A DNA stretch of 64,000 nt from Aerococcus kribbianus (GCF_026805545.1 NZ_JAPRFR010000001.1:744001-808000); one strand, 5' to 3'. Shown: positions 55,222 through 63,800, numbered from the stretch's first letter. The notes: generated from the letters alone by a model not told the origin. Program-made: numbers and translations.

Positions 55222-56178
55222 ATGGGTTTACTTGTTGACGGTAACTGGCAAGACAAATGGTACGACACTAAAAGCACAGGGGGACGCTTCGTCCGTAAAG
55301 AGTCCCAATTCCGTAACTGGATCACTAAAGATGGCCAAGCAGGGCCAAGCGGAGAAGCTGGTTTCAAAGCAGAAAAAGGACGCTACCATCTCTATATCTC
55401 GCTCGCCTGTCCTTGGGCTAGTCGTGTCCTTATGGTGAGAGCACTCAAAGGATTAGAAGATATGATTTCTCTATCGATCGTCCACCCACATATGTTAGAA
55501 AATGGTTGGACTTTTGCTGATTATCCAGGTGTCATTAAGGACCCAGTCATCGACGCTGACTACTTACACCAAATTTATACTCATGTTGATCCTCACTATA
55601 CTGGACGAGTAACGGTTCCTGTCCTTTACGACTTAGAAAAAGATACTATTGTAAACAACGAATCTTCTGATATCATTCGTATGTTTAATGAAGCTTTCGA
55701 TGACTTGGGTGCCAAAGACGGTAACTTCTATCCTGAAGAATTACAAGCTGAAATTGATGAAATCAATGACTATGTTTACCCTAATATCAATAACGGGGTC
55801 TACAAAACAGGTTTCGCAACCAAACAAGAGGTTTACGAAGAAGAGGTTAACAATGTCTTCACTGCCTTAGATAAATTAGAAGAACGTTTAGAAGACAAGG
55901 ATTATTTAGTAGGTAACCAATTCACTGAAGCCGACATTCGTCTCTTCACTACTTTGATTCGTTTCGACAAGGTTTACTTTGGCCACTTCAAATGCAATAT
56001 CCGCCAATTAGTGGACTACCCTAACTTATGGGAATACACACGGCGAATTTATAATATGGATGGGGTCAAAGAAACCGTCAATTTTGACCATATCCAACAA
56101 CACTACTATTACAGCCACGATACCATCAACCCTAACGGTATTGTTCCAGTCGGACCAGAGCTAGATTTATCATTATAA
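55222..56178 (+). CDS. yqjG: glutathionyl-hydroquinone reductase-like protein (YqjG/ECM4 family)
   Basis: 318 residues, typical length. The N-terminal thioredoxin-like domain has the family active site SLACPWASR with the nucleophilic Cys. A C-terminal GST helical domain has FTEADIRLFTTLIRFD. The family reduces glutathionyl-hydroquinones, releasing glutathione disulfide. AAAGGAT precedes the ATG. Monocistronic between its own promoter and a terminator. With yghU and adhC/fghA it is a further enzyme linked to glutathione. Confidence 0.87.
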   Translation: MGLLVDGNWQDKWYDTKSTGGRFVRKESQFRNWITKDGQAGPSGEAGFKAEKGRYHLYISLACPWASRVLMVRALKGLEDMISLSIVHPHMLENGWTFADYPGVIKDPVIDADYLHQIYTHVDPHYTGRVTVPVLYDLEKDTIVNNESSDIIRMFNEAFDDLGAKDGNFYPEELQAEIDEINDYVYPNINNGVYKTGFATKQEVYEEEVNNVFTALDKLEERLEDKDYLVGNQFTEADIRLFTTLIRFDKVYFGHFKCNIRQLVDYPNLWEYTRRIYNMDGVKETVNFDHIQQHYYYSHDTINPNGIVPVGPELDLSL

Positions 56179-56252
56179 ATCTAGTTGTTCCAACATTATG
56201 ACAGGTATAAAATTACGGCTACAATGAATGACTGGCAATCACAAAAAGATAA

Positions 56253-56292
56253 AAAAGCAGGCGAGCTCATCAATCGAGCTGGCCTGCTTTTT
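56253..56292. terminator. bidirectional terminator between yqjG and ptsG
   Basis: AAAAGCAGGC and GCCTGCTTTT, with GAGCTC/GAGCT pairing inside, then T6 on plus and A/T on minus. Confidence 0.85.
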
Positions 56293-56308
56293 TATTAATT
56301 ATTTATTT

Positions 56309-58492
56309 TTACTTTAGATTAACATCACCAATTTTATCATGGCCATTAACATCTTTTTGCGCTTCAATCAAAGTTTGGTTAACTTTTTCACTGGAGTTAG
56401 TAAAGACCACAATGACATCAGTTATTTTTCCTTGGTCCTTAATATAGTTAAGATCCATATCAGCTAAGACATCGCCAACTTCAACTTGATCGCCTTCTGC
56501 CACATGGACAGTAAAGCCTTGGCCTTCCAATTGAACTGTATCAATCCCCATATGTAAGAGGATTTCTAAGCCTTCAGCGGTCTCAAGTCCAATAGCATGT
56601 TTAGAATCCATGACCATTTTCACCTCACCAGCCATAGGAGCTAGAATTTGACCTTGGCTAGGTTCTAAGGCAAAACCTTGGCCCATAATACCAGCAGAGA
56701 AGACATCATCCTCCACATCCGCTAAGGCTTTAATATTTCCTTGGCCAGGAGCGAAAACTTCAACTAATTGACCGTCATCATCGCTTGTCTTAGTCGTCTC
56801 AGCCTGGTCTTCTTCTGATACTTGGTTAGGCACTACTTGATCACTACTTGCTTGAGCATTAGCCGGTGCCTTGCCATCAGAAATCAACTCATCAATAGAA
56901 GACTTCACGTTAGGTACCTTGGTGCCATAAACGACTTGCACATTGCTACCATTAACCACTGTAGCAGCTGAACCCGTTGTCTTTAACAGGCCTTCATCCA
57001 CTAATTTACCGTCTTTTACTTGGACCCGCAAACGAGTGGCACAGTTAGTAAAGGAATCTAAGTTTTCTGTTCCTCCTAAGGCAGAAACAATCCGATAAGC
57101 ACGTTGTTCTTTCTCTGTTAAGTCATCGTAGTCGCCACCTGCAAAGGCAGTTTCAGCAACCGCCACATCATCTTCACGACCAGGGACTTTCCAATCAAAT
57201 TTTTGCACACCCCAGGTAAAGATAAGGTAATACAAGACCGCATAAACTAATCCTAATAATAAGACTGGAATCCAATGAGTGATTGGGTTACCTGGTAAGA
57301 TTCCAAAGAGGAAGAAATCGATAACCCCACCAGAGAAGGTTAATACAACTCCAGCCCCAAATAGATAAACTAAGACGGCAGAAATTCCGTACATCACACA
57401 GTGTAAGCCATAGTATAGGGTAGGAGAAGCAAAAACGAAAGCAAACTCAATTGGCTCAGTAATCCCGGTAGCGAAACAAGTCAAAGCAGAAGAAGTATAG
57501 AAACCTTTTACATCTGCTTGACGTTCTGGTTTAGCTTGACGATAGAGCGCCGCACAGGCAGCTGGAATCCCAAATAACATGACCGGGAACATATAAGCGA
57601 AGTGGGCAGCGGCATGAGGATCAATGGGTTGACCAGCAGCTAATTGCGCAAAAACGATATTTTGAGCACCCACTACAGTTTGTCCATTGATAACCGCAGT
57701 TCCCCCAATGGCTGTTTGCCAGAAAGGTAAATAGAAAACATGGTGCAAACCTAATGGAATCAAGGAACGATAGATGTAAGCATAAAGGAAAATACCCAAA
57801 ACACCCAGACCAGAAATAATGCCTCCTAGTGAAGAGAAAGCATAAGAAATTAATGGCCAAACAAAAGCCATAATAATCCCAATAGCAATAGCAGCTAAGG
57901 ACGCAGCAATAGGAATAAAGTGAGTGCCTCCAAAGAAGGAGAGGGCTTCAGGTAATTCAATATTATAGTATTTATTATGTAAGTAAGAAACCGTCACCCC
58001 TAAAACAATCCCACCAAGAACACCAAGATTCATGGTGTTTTCAAAACCAAGATAGTTGGAGATTAACCCTTGGACTTGGCTCAAAGCTTCTACATCACGG
58101 AAGTTATTCACCGTCGATGTTAAGGTAGCATACATTACAAAATATCCAATAATAGCAGACAAGGCAGCGGTTCCTTGTTCCCGCTTAGCCATTCCAAACG
58201 CGACAGAAATTCCGAATAAAAGTCCTAAGTTTCCGAAAATAACATCCCCAGCATCAGCTAATACTGATAGGAAACCATACAGGAAGGTTGACTCATTCAG
58301 AATCCCTTGTAAATTATACATTTCAATAACGGTTGGGTTGGTAAATGAAGACCCAATTCCTAACAGAATACCAGCTAATGGCAAAATAGAAATTGGCAAC
58401 ATAAAGGTCTGTCCCAATTTTTGTAAGTAGCCAAAAACGGGATTTTGACCGGCTTCTTCACGCAACTCAGCCTTAGTTTGTGCCTTTGACAT
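56309..58492 (-). CDS. ptsG: PTS glucose-type transporter, EIICBA
   Basis: 727 residues with domain order EIIC (1 to about 430, ten or so membrane segments, GITEPIEFAFVF signature), EIIB (about 455-530) and EIIA (about 590-710). The EIIB phosphocysteine is Cys 484 (SFTNCATRLRV). The EIIA phosphohistidine is His 647 (EILLHMGID). The EIIC sequence strongly resembles Bacillus PtsG, so glucose is the likely substrate, though maltose or other glucosides are possible. AGGAGGATT precedes the ATG. No antiterminator hairpin is evident in its short leader. Confidence 0.87.
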   Translation of the reverse strand: MSKAQTKAELREEAGQNPVFGYLQKLGQTFMLPISILPLAGILLGIGSSFTNPTVIEMYNLQGILNESTFLYGFLSVLADAGDVIFGNLGLLFGISVAFGMAKREQGTAALSAIIGYFVMYATLTSTVNNFRDVEALSQVQGLISNYLGFENTMNLGVLGGIVLGVTVSYLHNKYYNIELPEALSFFGGTHFIPIAASLAAIAIGIIMAFVWPLISYAFSSLGGIISGLGVLGIFLYAYIYRSLIPLGLHHVFYLPFWQTAIGGTAVINGQTVVGAQNIVFAQLAAGQPIDPHAAAHFAYMFPVMLFGIPAACAALYRQAKPERQADVKGFYTSSALTCFATGITEPIEFAFVFASPTLYYGLHCVMYGISAVLVYLFGAGVVLTFSGGVIDFFLFGILPGNPITHWIPVLLLGLVYAVLYYLIFTWGVQKFDWKVPGREDDVAVAETAFAGGDYDDLTEKEQRAYRIVSALGGTENLDSFTNCATRLRVQVKDGKLVDEGLLKTTGSAATVVNGSNVQVVYGTKVPNVKSSIDELISDGKAPANAQASSDQVVPNQVSEEDQAETTKTSDDDGQLVEVFAPGQGNIKALADVEDDVFSAGIMGQGFALEPSQGQILAPMAGEVKMVMDSKHAIGLETAEGLEILLHMGIDTVQLEGQGFTVHVAEGDQVEVGDVLADMDLNYIKDQGKITDVIVVFTNSSEKVNQTLIEAQKDVNGHDKIGDVNLK

Positions 58493-58549
58493 AAAGCAAT
58501 CCTCCTAATTTTTTGATCCCCAATAGAATCTTAATAACAAACAGCTTAA

Positions 58550-58577
58550 TTATAGCAGAGGCTAGGAAATTGTGAAA
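58550..58577 (-). promoter_or_regulatory. promoter of ptsG
   Basis: On the minus strand TTCACA (58572-58577) and TATAAT (58550-58555), 16-bp spacer. Confidence 0.55.
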
Positions 58578-58625
58578 GCAAAAAATAACCACTGACTTGG
58601 CGGTTTTTTAAACACTATCAAAAAT

Positions 58626-58669
58626 ACGACTCTGCCAAACTCCCATTATCAGGAGCTTGACAGAGTCGT
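58626..58669 (-). terminator. terminator of the hutD-like/unknown/nth operon
   Basis: ACGACTCTG and CAGAGTCGT enclose further pairing (CTCC/GGAG); the minus strand continues ATTTTTG. Confidence 0.75.
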
Positions 58670-58692
58670 TAATTATCTTCTTAGTGAAATCA

Positions 58693-59346
58693 CTAATTTT
58701 CTTGCTGCTTCGCCATAACCGCATGGAGACGATCTAAACATTCTTGATGGTCGTGCTTACGAGCCACGCATTGGTAGCGGCCAAAATGAAGGATAGACAA
58801 ATGGGCCTGGCGCCACATATTTTCTGGTAATTTTTCTGTCATTATTTTCTCAATTTTATTGGGATTAGCAGATTCTGGCACCATATTGAAGCGTTTAGTG
58901 ACACGAGCAATATGAGTATCCACCGGGAAACTTGCTTGGCTAAAGCCCACTCCTAATACCACATTGGCTGTTTTCCGCCCGACCCCAGGCAGACTAGTCA
59001 AGTCAGTCAAATTATCCGGAACTTGGCCCGAAAAATCATTGACTAAGCTCTCAGCAGTGGCTTGTAGAAACTTGGCCTTATTACGGTATAGGCCAATGGT
59101 TTTTATCTTATCAGCAATGGCTTCTGGACTCGCTTTTTGCATGTCTTCAGGCGTTGGGTAAGCTTTAAACAAGGCAGGTGTTACCTTATTTACTGCTTTA
59201 TCAGTGGTTTGCGCAGAGAGCATGACCGCACATAACAATTCAAAATGATTATGATAATCCAAATCTGAATCAGATTGCGGATACAAGGCAATCATAGCTT
59301 CCACGTAGGCCTGACATTCTTCAGCCGACAATAAATCTTCCGCCAT
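58693..59346 (-). CDS. nth: endonuclease III (DNA glycosylase/AP lyase), with altered iron-sulfur site
   Basis: 217 residues. The helix-hairpin-helix is LTSLPGVGRKTANVV, with the catalytic Lys in GRKTAN and the Asp in VDTHIARV. It removes oxidised pyrimidines. The usual C-x6-C-x2-C-x5-C iron-sulfur motif at the C-terminus reads C-x6-H-x2-C-x5-A here, so two of the four cluster Cys are missing. The cluster is probably absent. ATG at 59346 has AAAGGAGG at proper spacing; an ATG six bases upstream is too close to that site. Last gene of a three-gene minus-strand operon. Confidence 0.88.
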   Translation of the reverse strand: MAEDLLSAEECQAYVEAMIALYPQSDSDLDYHNHFELLCAVMLSAQTTDKAVNKVTPALFKAYPTPEDMQKASPEAIADKIKTIGLYRNKAKFLQATAESLVNDFSGQVPDNLTDLTSLPGVGRKTANVVLGVGFSQASFPVDTHIARVTKRFNMVPESANPNKIEKIMTEKLPENMWRQAHLSILHFGRYQCVARKHDHQECLDRLHAVMAKQQEN

Positions 59347-59363
59347 ACTCATTCCTCCTTTAG

Positions 59364-59882
59364 TTAGACGTAATCTTCTGGTAATTGATCGAGTTTATTT
59401 TGATAGCGTTGAATCATTTGCTCCTTTTGTTTGATTAACTGACTGTAACCCGCTGCCAAAGCGTCAAAATCGTCCATGAAATCAATCGACTCTTTTTGAA
59501 AGGCCATGTCTTGGTCGACTAGTTCATGATCCAGCTCATTAGCAATCGCATCTAAAACGGCTTTAATCTGCACTTTGATTCGTTCTGTGCGTTGGTCATC
59601 TAGAGCCTTAATTTGGTCTAATTGTCCTAATACCTGTCGAAAGGATAAGTGCCGATGCATATGGCCATCAATGACCCAGCAATATTCTTTCTCAAAGGGT
59701 GAAATCCCAGGGCATTGGCCATAAATTTGATAATAGCCATCATATATCGCGTAGGTATTGGGGTTAATTTCCGGTAGAAAAGTCCGTTTCAATTTAAAGG
59801 TAGGGTCTTCACCAGTGATTTCTGCTACCCATTTCTTACCGTCCTTATCACCATGAAGGGTTAAATATTGGGGTTCTTGCAT
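59364..59882 (-). CDS. protein of unknown function in the hutD-like/nth operon
   Basis: 172 residues; I do not recognise the family. It begins QEPQYLTLHGDKDGKKWVAEITG, with a beta-rich first half containing IYDGYYQIYGQCPGISPFEKEYCWVIDGHMH. The C-terminal half (about 85-172) is hydrophilic and helical, possibly coiled coil. No signal peptide or membrane segment. The start overlaps the HutD-like stop (TAATG) and nth follows after 17 bp, so the three are co-translated. Confidence 0.6.
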   Translation of the reverse strand: MQEPQYLTLHGDKDGKKWVAEITGEDPTFKLKRTFLPEINPNTYAIYDGYYQIYGQCPGISPFEKEYCWVIDGHMHRHLSFRQVLGQLDQIKALDDQRTERIKVQIKAVLDAIANELDHELVDQDMAFQKESIDFMDDFDALAAGYSQLIKQKEQMIQRYQNKLDQLPEDYV

Positions 59883-60454
59883 TATTTATTGACTCCTAAT
59901 CCCTTAATAGCAATCAAAATTGCGGTCTGACCAGCCTTCATAGTCACAGAAAGTTTTTCTTCAACCGCCCAAACAGCAGCCATGGACGCTAAGCGCAACT
60001 TTTCTGTTTCTACTTCTAAATCCACAGCATCTTGGTTAGGATTAAAGATAAAATAAGCCTGGTCTGATTGTAATTGTACTTGGTCTCCGGCCAGTAAAAT
60101 TTCATTGTCAATACTTATTGGACTTTGATAAATAACATTGAAATCACGACACTGTCCCTCAGACACTGTCTTAGCCTCCCCAGGGAAATAATGATAGGCT
60201 AGTTGCGGCAAATCAAGTGGCTCATCTTGGCCCACTTGTAAACGAATCTCTCCCTGTAAAATTTGTAGAAAACGTTGATAACCAGAAAAATCAGAAAACT
60301 CTGACCGCTCCACATTGACCGTTGCTGACGAGATGCGGCATTGAAAATTACGCTGGCCCAATTCAGCTTGGGGGGGATAAATGAATAATTCCGTGGTTTC
60401 GCCCCCAGTCCACGTATTGTGTTTATAATCTGCAGCCGTTAAATACTTAAGCAT
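59882..60454 (-). CDS. HutD/Ves family cupin protein
   Basis: 190 residues. The N-terminal LTAADYKHNTWTGGETTELFIYPP and FQCRISSATV...SEFSDFSGYQRFLQILQGEI are the HutD/Ves signature; a two-cupin fold is expected. HutD is linked to histidine use in Pseudomonas, and Ves to cold response in E. coli; its chemistry is unknown. No hut genes are nearby. GAGGAGG precedes the ATG. Confidence 0.75.
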   Translation of the reverse strand: MLKYLTAADYKHNTWTGGETTELFIYPPQAELGQRNFQCRISSATVNVERSEFSDFSGYQRFLQILQGEIRLQVGQDEPLDLPQLAYHYFPGEAKTVSEGQCRDFNVIYQSPISIDNEILLAGDQVQLQSDQAYFIFNPNQDAVDLEVETEKLRLASMAAVWAVEEKLSVTMKAGQTAILIAIKGLGVNK

Positions 60455-60533
60455 AACCCTTCCTCCTCAATTGACCATTTGTTTAAGCTGTGTTGACTGC
60501 CTATATTTTAGCACTTTATTCAGAAAAAAGAAG

Positions 60534-61168
60534 AGGATGAGATGAAATGCGGGAGCTTTGAGCTGTTGGAAATTAGGGTGTGATGAAAAGCGGTAGGACG
60601 GAATCGTTGGAGCAAAAGACTGCAGATAGCGACTAGCTATCAAGGTCTTTTGGGAAACGCATGTCAGTCCTGCTTTTCAGAACCCGACTGTGAGGATGAG
60701 ATGAAATGCGGGAGCTCCGAGCTGTTGGACTAAAGAGTGACGGATAAGAGAAACTTATCCAAACCTCTTTAGGAAACAGTCGAAGGAGCTGCATTTCAGA
60801 ACTCGACTATAAGGATGAGATGAAAAACGGTTAGCCCCAAAGGATTTGTCTGAAAATGGGAAGTATTCGCAGAATACTGACTCATTGGCAGAAAATACTG
60901 ATGGGGCTGTTTTTCAGAACTCGACTAAAGGGTGCGACAAAAGTCGTTAAGAACTGAAGCCTTGGACTAAAACTCGAAAGATGGCAAACAGCCATCAGAG
61001 AGCTTTAGGAAAGGCAGTCTGTTCTGACTTTTGAAGCCCGACTAAAAGGATGTGAGTCAATCGCGGTAAGGGTGAGAGATTTACTCCAATAGACAAAGGA
61101 TATGAACTTAAATCTTTTAGACTATTGGACAAATATCCGAAACTCTTGCTTTTGCAATCTCAACTAAA
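60534..61168 (+). repeat. structured intergenic repeat, array 3 (five full units plus a mini-unit)
   Basis: Units are 60534-60574 (mini), 60575-60692 (class II), 60693-60810 (class III), 60812-60928 (class IV), 60929-61046 (class I) and 61047-61168 (class V), with no spacers. In class III TGAAATGC pairs with GCATTTCA, AGCTCC with GGAGCT, CTAAAGAG with CTCTTTAG and GGATAAG with CTTATCC. In class IV GAAAAAC pairs with GTTTTTC and AGCCCCA with TGGGGCT. A 3-4 nt bulge (GGG, GGT, GGTT or GTTA) always sits on the 5' side between the two outer stems. It fills most of the 764-bp gap between the HutD-like gene and lrgB; no protein is supported there. Confidence 0.92.
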
Positions 61169-61177
61169 AGATAATAT

Positions 61178-61204
61178 AAAAAGGCTGGGATTTTTCCCAA
61201 CCTC
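61178..61204. terminator. GCTGGGA-type hairpin at the end of array 3
   Basis: AAAAGGCTGGGA pairs with TTCCCAACCTC (one G-U/mismatch). It lies just beyond the array and serves the minus-strand lrgB gene. Confidence 0.6.
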
Positions 61205-61218
61205 TCTTATACGCGTTA

Positions 61219-61929
61219 TTAACCAAAAAAGAAAGCCGTCAAAGGTAGTGTTAGTGGTGCCAGTGCAACGACAATCAAACCAGTCACAACAATTGTTAAA
61301 CCAGACATTGCCCCTTGGACTTCACCCATTTGAATGGCAATGGTGGTTCCCATCCCATGGGCAGAGCTTCCCATGGCAACACCTTGGGCAACTGGATCAT
61401 TAATATTAAAAATGCGGTAAACATGTTCACCAATAACTGCTCCGATAACCCCGGTAAAAATAACAATCGCCACAGTCATCGGCACGATACCACCTAATGA
61501 TTCGGAAATTCCCATTGCAATAGCGGTTGTAATCGATTTAGGAATCAAAGTCCCTACCATCTCAGGACCAAAATTAAATACGAAAGCAAATAGATAAATT
61601 AAAGCCGTATGGAAAATAACACCTGAGAAAATACCAATTAAAATAGCTTGGTAATTTTGTTTAAGATAGTCGAAGTTTTTCTCCAATTTTACAGCCAAGG
61701 AAACAGTTGCAGGGGTAATAAATAAGCTTAAATAGTGGCCTCCTTCTTGGTAAGTTTCCAAGGGAACACCCGTTAATAGTAAGATAAGAATTAACACCAC
61801 AATAGCAAAAACCAAAGGAACAAATAGTGGGTTATTGGGCCAACGTTTCTGCAATTTACCTGATAAGAGGTAAAGCCCAATTGTTAACGAAAGCCATAAC
61901 ATTGGTGTTTCTAATAATTGTGCTAACAT
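61219..61929 (-). CDS. lrgB: LrgB/CidB family membrane protein
   Basis: 236 residues with six to eight membrane segments. Conserved features are PKSITTAIAMGISESLGG, AVIGEHVYRIFNI and the late GSSAHGMGTTIAIQMGEVQGAMSGL. With LrgA it forms a membrane system affecting murein hydrolase activity and cell lysis, or transporting small acids such as pyruvate. ATG at 61929 has GGGGGAGG upstream, next to the lrgA stop. Confidence 0.9.
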   Translation of the reverse strand: MLAQLLETPMLWLSLTIGLYLLSGKLQKRWPNNPLFVPLVFAIVVLILILLLTGVPLETYQEGGHYLSLFITPATVSLAVKLEKNFDYLKQNYQAILIGIFSGVIFHTALIYLFAFVFNFGPEMVGTLIPKSITTAIAMGISESLGGIVPMTVAIVIFTGVIGAVIGEHVYRIFNINDPVAQGVAMGSSAHGMGTTIAIQMGEVQGAMSGLTIVVTGLIVVALAPLTLPLTAFFFG

Positions 61930-61930
61930 T

Positions 61931-62311
61931 TTAAGCCTCCCCCTCTTCATTTGACTTGTTATTAAATTTAGGCATTAAAAACTGAACCAAACGCCCCACA
62001 AAAATCATCATTAAGGCAGTGGCCACAAACATAATAATAATTAATTGCCACCAGATATCTTTTAATAAACCAAATTGCGCCATTAAACCGACTCCAGATG
62101 GTACAAAGAAAATTGCCATATTAGCTGAAACCCATGTGGCGACTTCATCGACCTGTTCCATTTTTATCCATTTAAAGTGTAAAGCAAAGAAAAACAAAAC
62201 CATTCCTATCACTGAGCCAGGAATCGCAACAAAAGGCTCAATCAAAATTGACAATCCCGTCCCAATAGCAGAAAACAAAAACAACCAAAATAGCTGGCTA
62301 AAAATTTTCAT
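61931..62311 (-). CDS. lrgA: LrgA/CidA family holin-like protein
   Basis: 126 residues with four membrane segments. The PGSVIGMVLFFFALHFKWIK and VPSGVGLMAQ motifs mark the family. ATG at 62311 has GAGGGAG upstream; a longer frame starting at 62389 has no support. No LytSR pair is in the window, so its regulator is unknown here. Confidence 0.88.
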   Translation of the reverse strand: MKIFSQLFWLFLFSAIGTGLSILIEPFVAIPGSVIGMVLFFFALHFKWIKMEQVDEVATWVSANMAIFFVPSGVGLMAQFGLLKDIWWQLIIIMFVATALMMIFVGRLVQFLMPKFNNKSNEEGEA

Positions 62312-62461
62312 AGACTCTCCCTCAATTTCTTTTTTTATTAACTTGTTAATAATAGCACAAAAAAACAGTTCATGGAACGCTTTCCACAAACTGCTCTCAA
62401 AATTTAGCCTAAAAAATAAGTGTTAATTCTAAACAGAAAAAGCTTCTACCGCAAAATTCAC

Positions 62462-62818
62462 TCAGGAGTAACTACGAAATTCTGAGACATAACTTTCTAA
62501 TCTCGCTTGGGTATCATGGTCTACGCCTTGATAACCTTTATTCATTAGATCGTTGATGTAGACTTTGTTATAAAATAAAGCCAAGACGACATTAATAGCC
62601 AAACTCAATGAATCAGAATCAAGGATAGAAGCTAAAGCATACTGAACAACCGCAATTATGAGTGCCCATTTCCAATCTCTTCTAAATAGGGGCACAAAAA
62701 AGCCAAAAAAGAAAGTGGTCCAAGAAAACCCTGCTTTTACTAGTTTCAGTCTCTTATCTCCCCGAGGATTAAGTACCATTAAGGCATTTTTTCCTGGAGC
62801 CATTTTTCCAAATTCCAT
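62462..62818 (-). CDS. DUF2628-like small membrane protein
   Basis: 118 residues. KLVKAGFSWTTFFFGFFVPLFRRDWKWALI is the DUF2628 core, followed by two membrane segments and VYINDLMNKGYQGV. Function unknown. GAAGGGTG precedes the ATG. It stands alone. Confidence 0.65.
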   Translation of the reverse strand: MEFGKMAPGKNALMVLNPRGDKRLKLVKAGFSWTTFFFGFFVPLFRRDWKWALIIAVVQYALASILDSDSLSLAINVVLALFYNKVYINDLMNKGYQGVDHDTQARLESYVSEFRSYS

Positions 62819-62918
62819 GAAATCACCCTTCTTTTGAATTGTATGGTAAAATTTTATGCTTCTATTTTACCATAGCTGATAAAAGAAAAAACCATAGCTA
62901 TAAAACAAGCTTGTTTTT

Positions 62919-63482
62919 TTATTGGGTGATTGTTTTAATCACTCGACAAGGCACTCCTGCTGCCACAACATTGGCAGGAATATCTTTACTGACGACTGAA
63001 CCACCGGCAATGACAGCACCATCCCCAATCGTCACTCCGGGCATCACGTTCACATTAGCGCCCAACCAAACATTATTTCCAATGGTAATAGGGAGCGCTT
63101 GTTCTAAACCTTGATTACGTCGCTGATAATCTAACGGATGGCTGGCCGTATATAATCCTGTAAAAGGGCCCACAAAGACATTATCACCCAAGGAAATCTT
63201 ACCCCCATCCATAAAATAGCAATTAACATTGACGAAACAATCCTTGCCAAAGCTTATATTTTTACCATAATCGCAGGTAAAAGGACTCAGTAATTCTAAA
63301 TTTTCTGCTTCTTGTCCCAACAATTTATTTAGGACTTTTTGGCGGTCTTCAACTTGGCTAGGGGCTAACTGATTTAAAGCAAAGCACAAATCTTGGGCTT
63401 GTCGTCTAGTTGTTACTAATTCTTGATCATAATTAGCATCATACCATTGACCCGCTAACATTTTATCCTTTTCTGATGGCAT
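62919..63482 (-). CDS. maa: maltose/galactoside O-acetyltransferase family protein
   Basis: 187 residues. An N-terminal Maa domain (KDKMLAGQWYDANYDQEL) precedes the left-handed beta-helix of hexapeptide repeats (FGKDCFVNVNCYFMDGG, IGNNVWLGANVNVMPGVTIGD). The active-site His is in LYTASHPLD. The family acetylates sugars with acetyl-CoA. ATG at 63482 has GGAGG upstream; a GTG five codons earlier is less likely. Confidence 0.87.
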   Translation of the reverse strand: MPSEKDKMLAGQWYDANYDQELVTTRRQAQDLCFALNQLAPSQVEDRQKVLNKLLGQEAENLELLSPFTCDYGKNISFGKDCFVNVNCYFMDGGKISLGDNVFVGPFTGLYTASHPLDYQRRNQGLEQALPITIGNNVWLGANVNVMPGVTIGDGAVIAGGSVVSKDIPANVVAAGVPCRVIKTITQ

Positions 63483-63568
63483 GGTGGTTTCCTCCACTTC
63501 TTAATCTGTTTATGCCTATTATAAAGAAAAGACATTTACTTGTATAGACAAGTTTTTAGCACGAAAAA

Positions 63569-63800
63569 AGGTGCGACATAAGTCATTAAGAACAGACTAC
63601 TCGCAGCAAAACTCGAAAGATAGCGCATCGCCATCAGAGTAGTTTGGGAAAAGGAGTCTGTTTTGACTTTCATCGCACCCTGTTTAGTCGGGTTCTGAAA
63701 AACAGCCCCATCAGTATTTTCTGCAAATGAATCAGTATTCTGCGAATACTTCCCATTTTCAGATAAATCCTTTGGGGCTAACCGCTTTTGCTCACATCTT
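63569..63800. repeat. structured intergenic repeat, array 4 (two units in opposite orientation)
   Basis: Unit 63569-63679 (plus) is a diverged class I copy: it opens GGTGCGACATAAGTC, holds AGAACAGA/TCTGTTTT and closes on a second inverted end (TCGCACC). Unit 63683-63800 reads on the minus strand and is a class IV copy nearly identical to 60812-60928, with inner hairpin AGTATTC-GCA-GAATACT. They meet tail to tail. The minus unit begins 9 bp beyond the stop of the DUF308 gene. Confidence 0.88.

Noticed and set aside
55107-55367. 86-codon minus-strand frame over the yqjG start
   Set aside because: It is antisense to the promoter and conserved N-terminus of yqjG and has no ribosome binding site.
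58493-58560. GlcT/LicT antiterminator target before ptsG
   Set aside because: The leader is short and has no terminator hairpin overlapping a conserved RAT-like palindrome.
60534-61168. CRISPR array
   Set aside because: Units are about 118 bp, joined without unique spacers, and fold as nested hairpins; no cas genes are near.
60534-61168. Integron attC array
   Set aside because: attC sites also conserve structure more than sequence, but these units lack the inverted core sites, carry no cassettes between them and have no integrase nearby.
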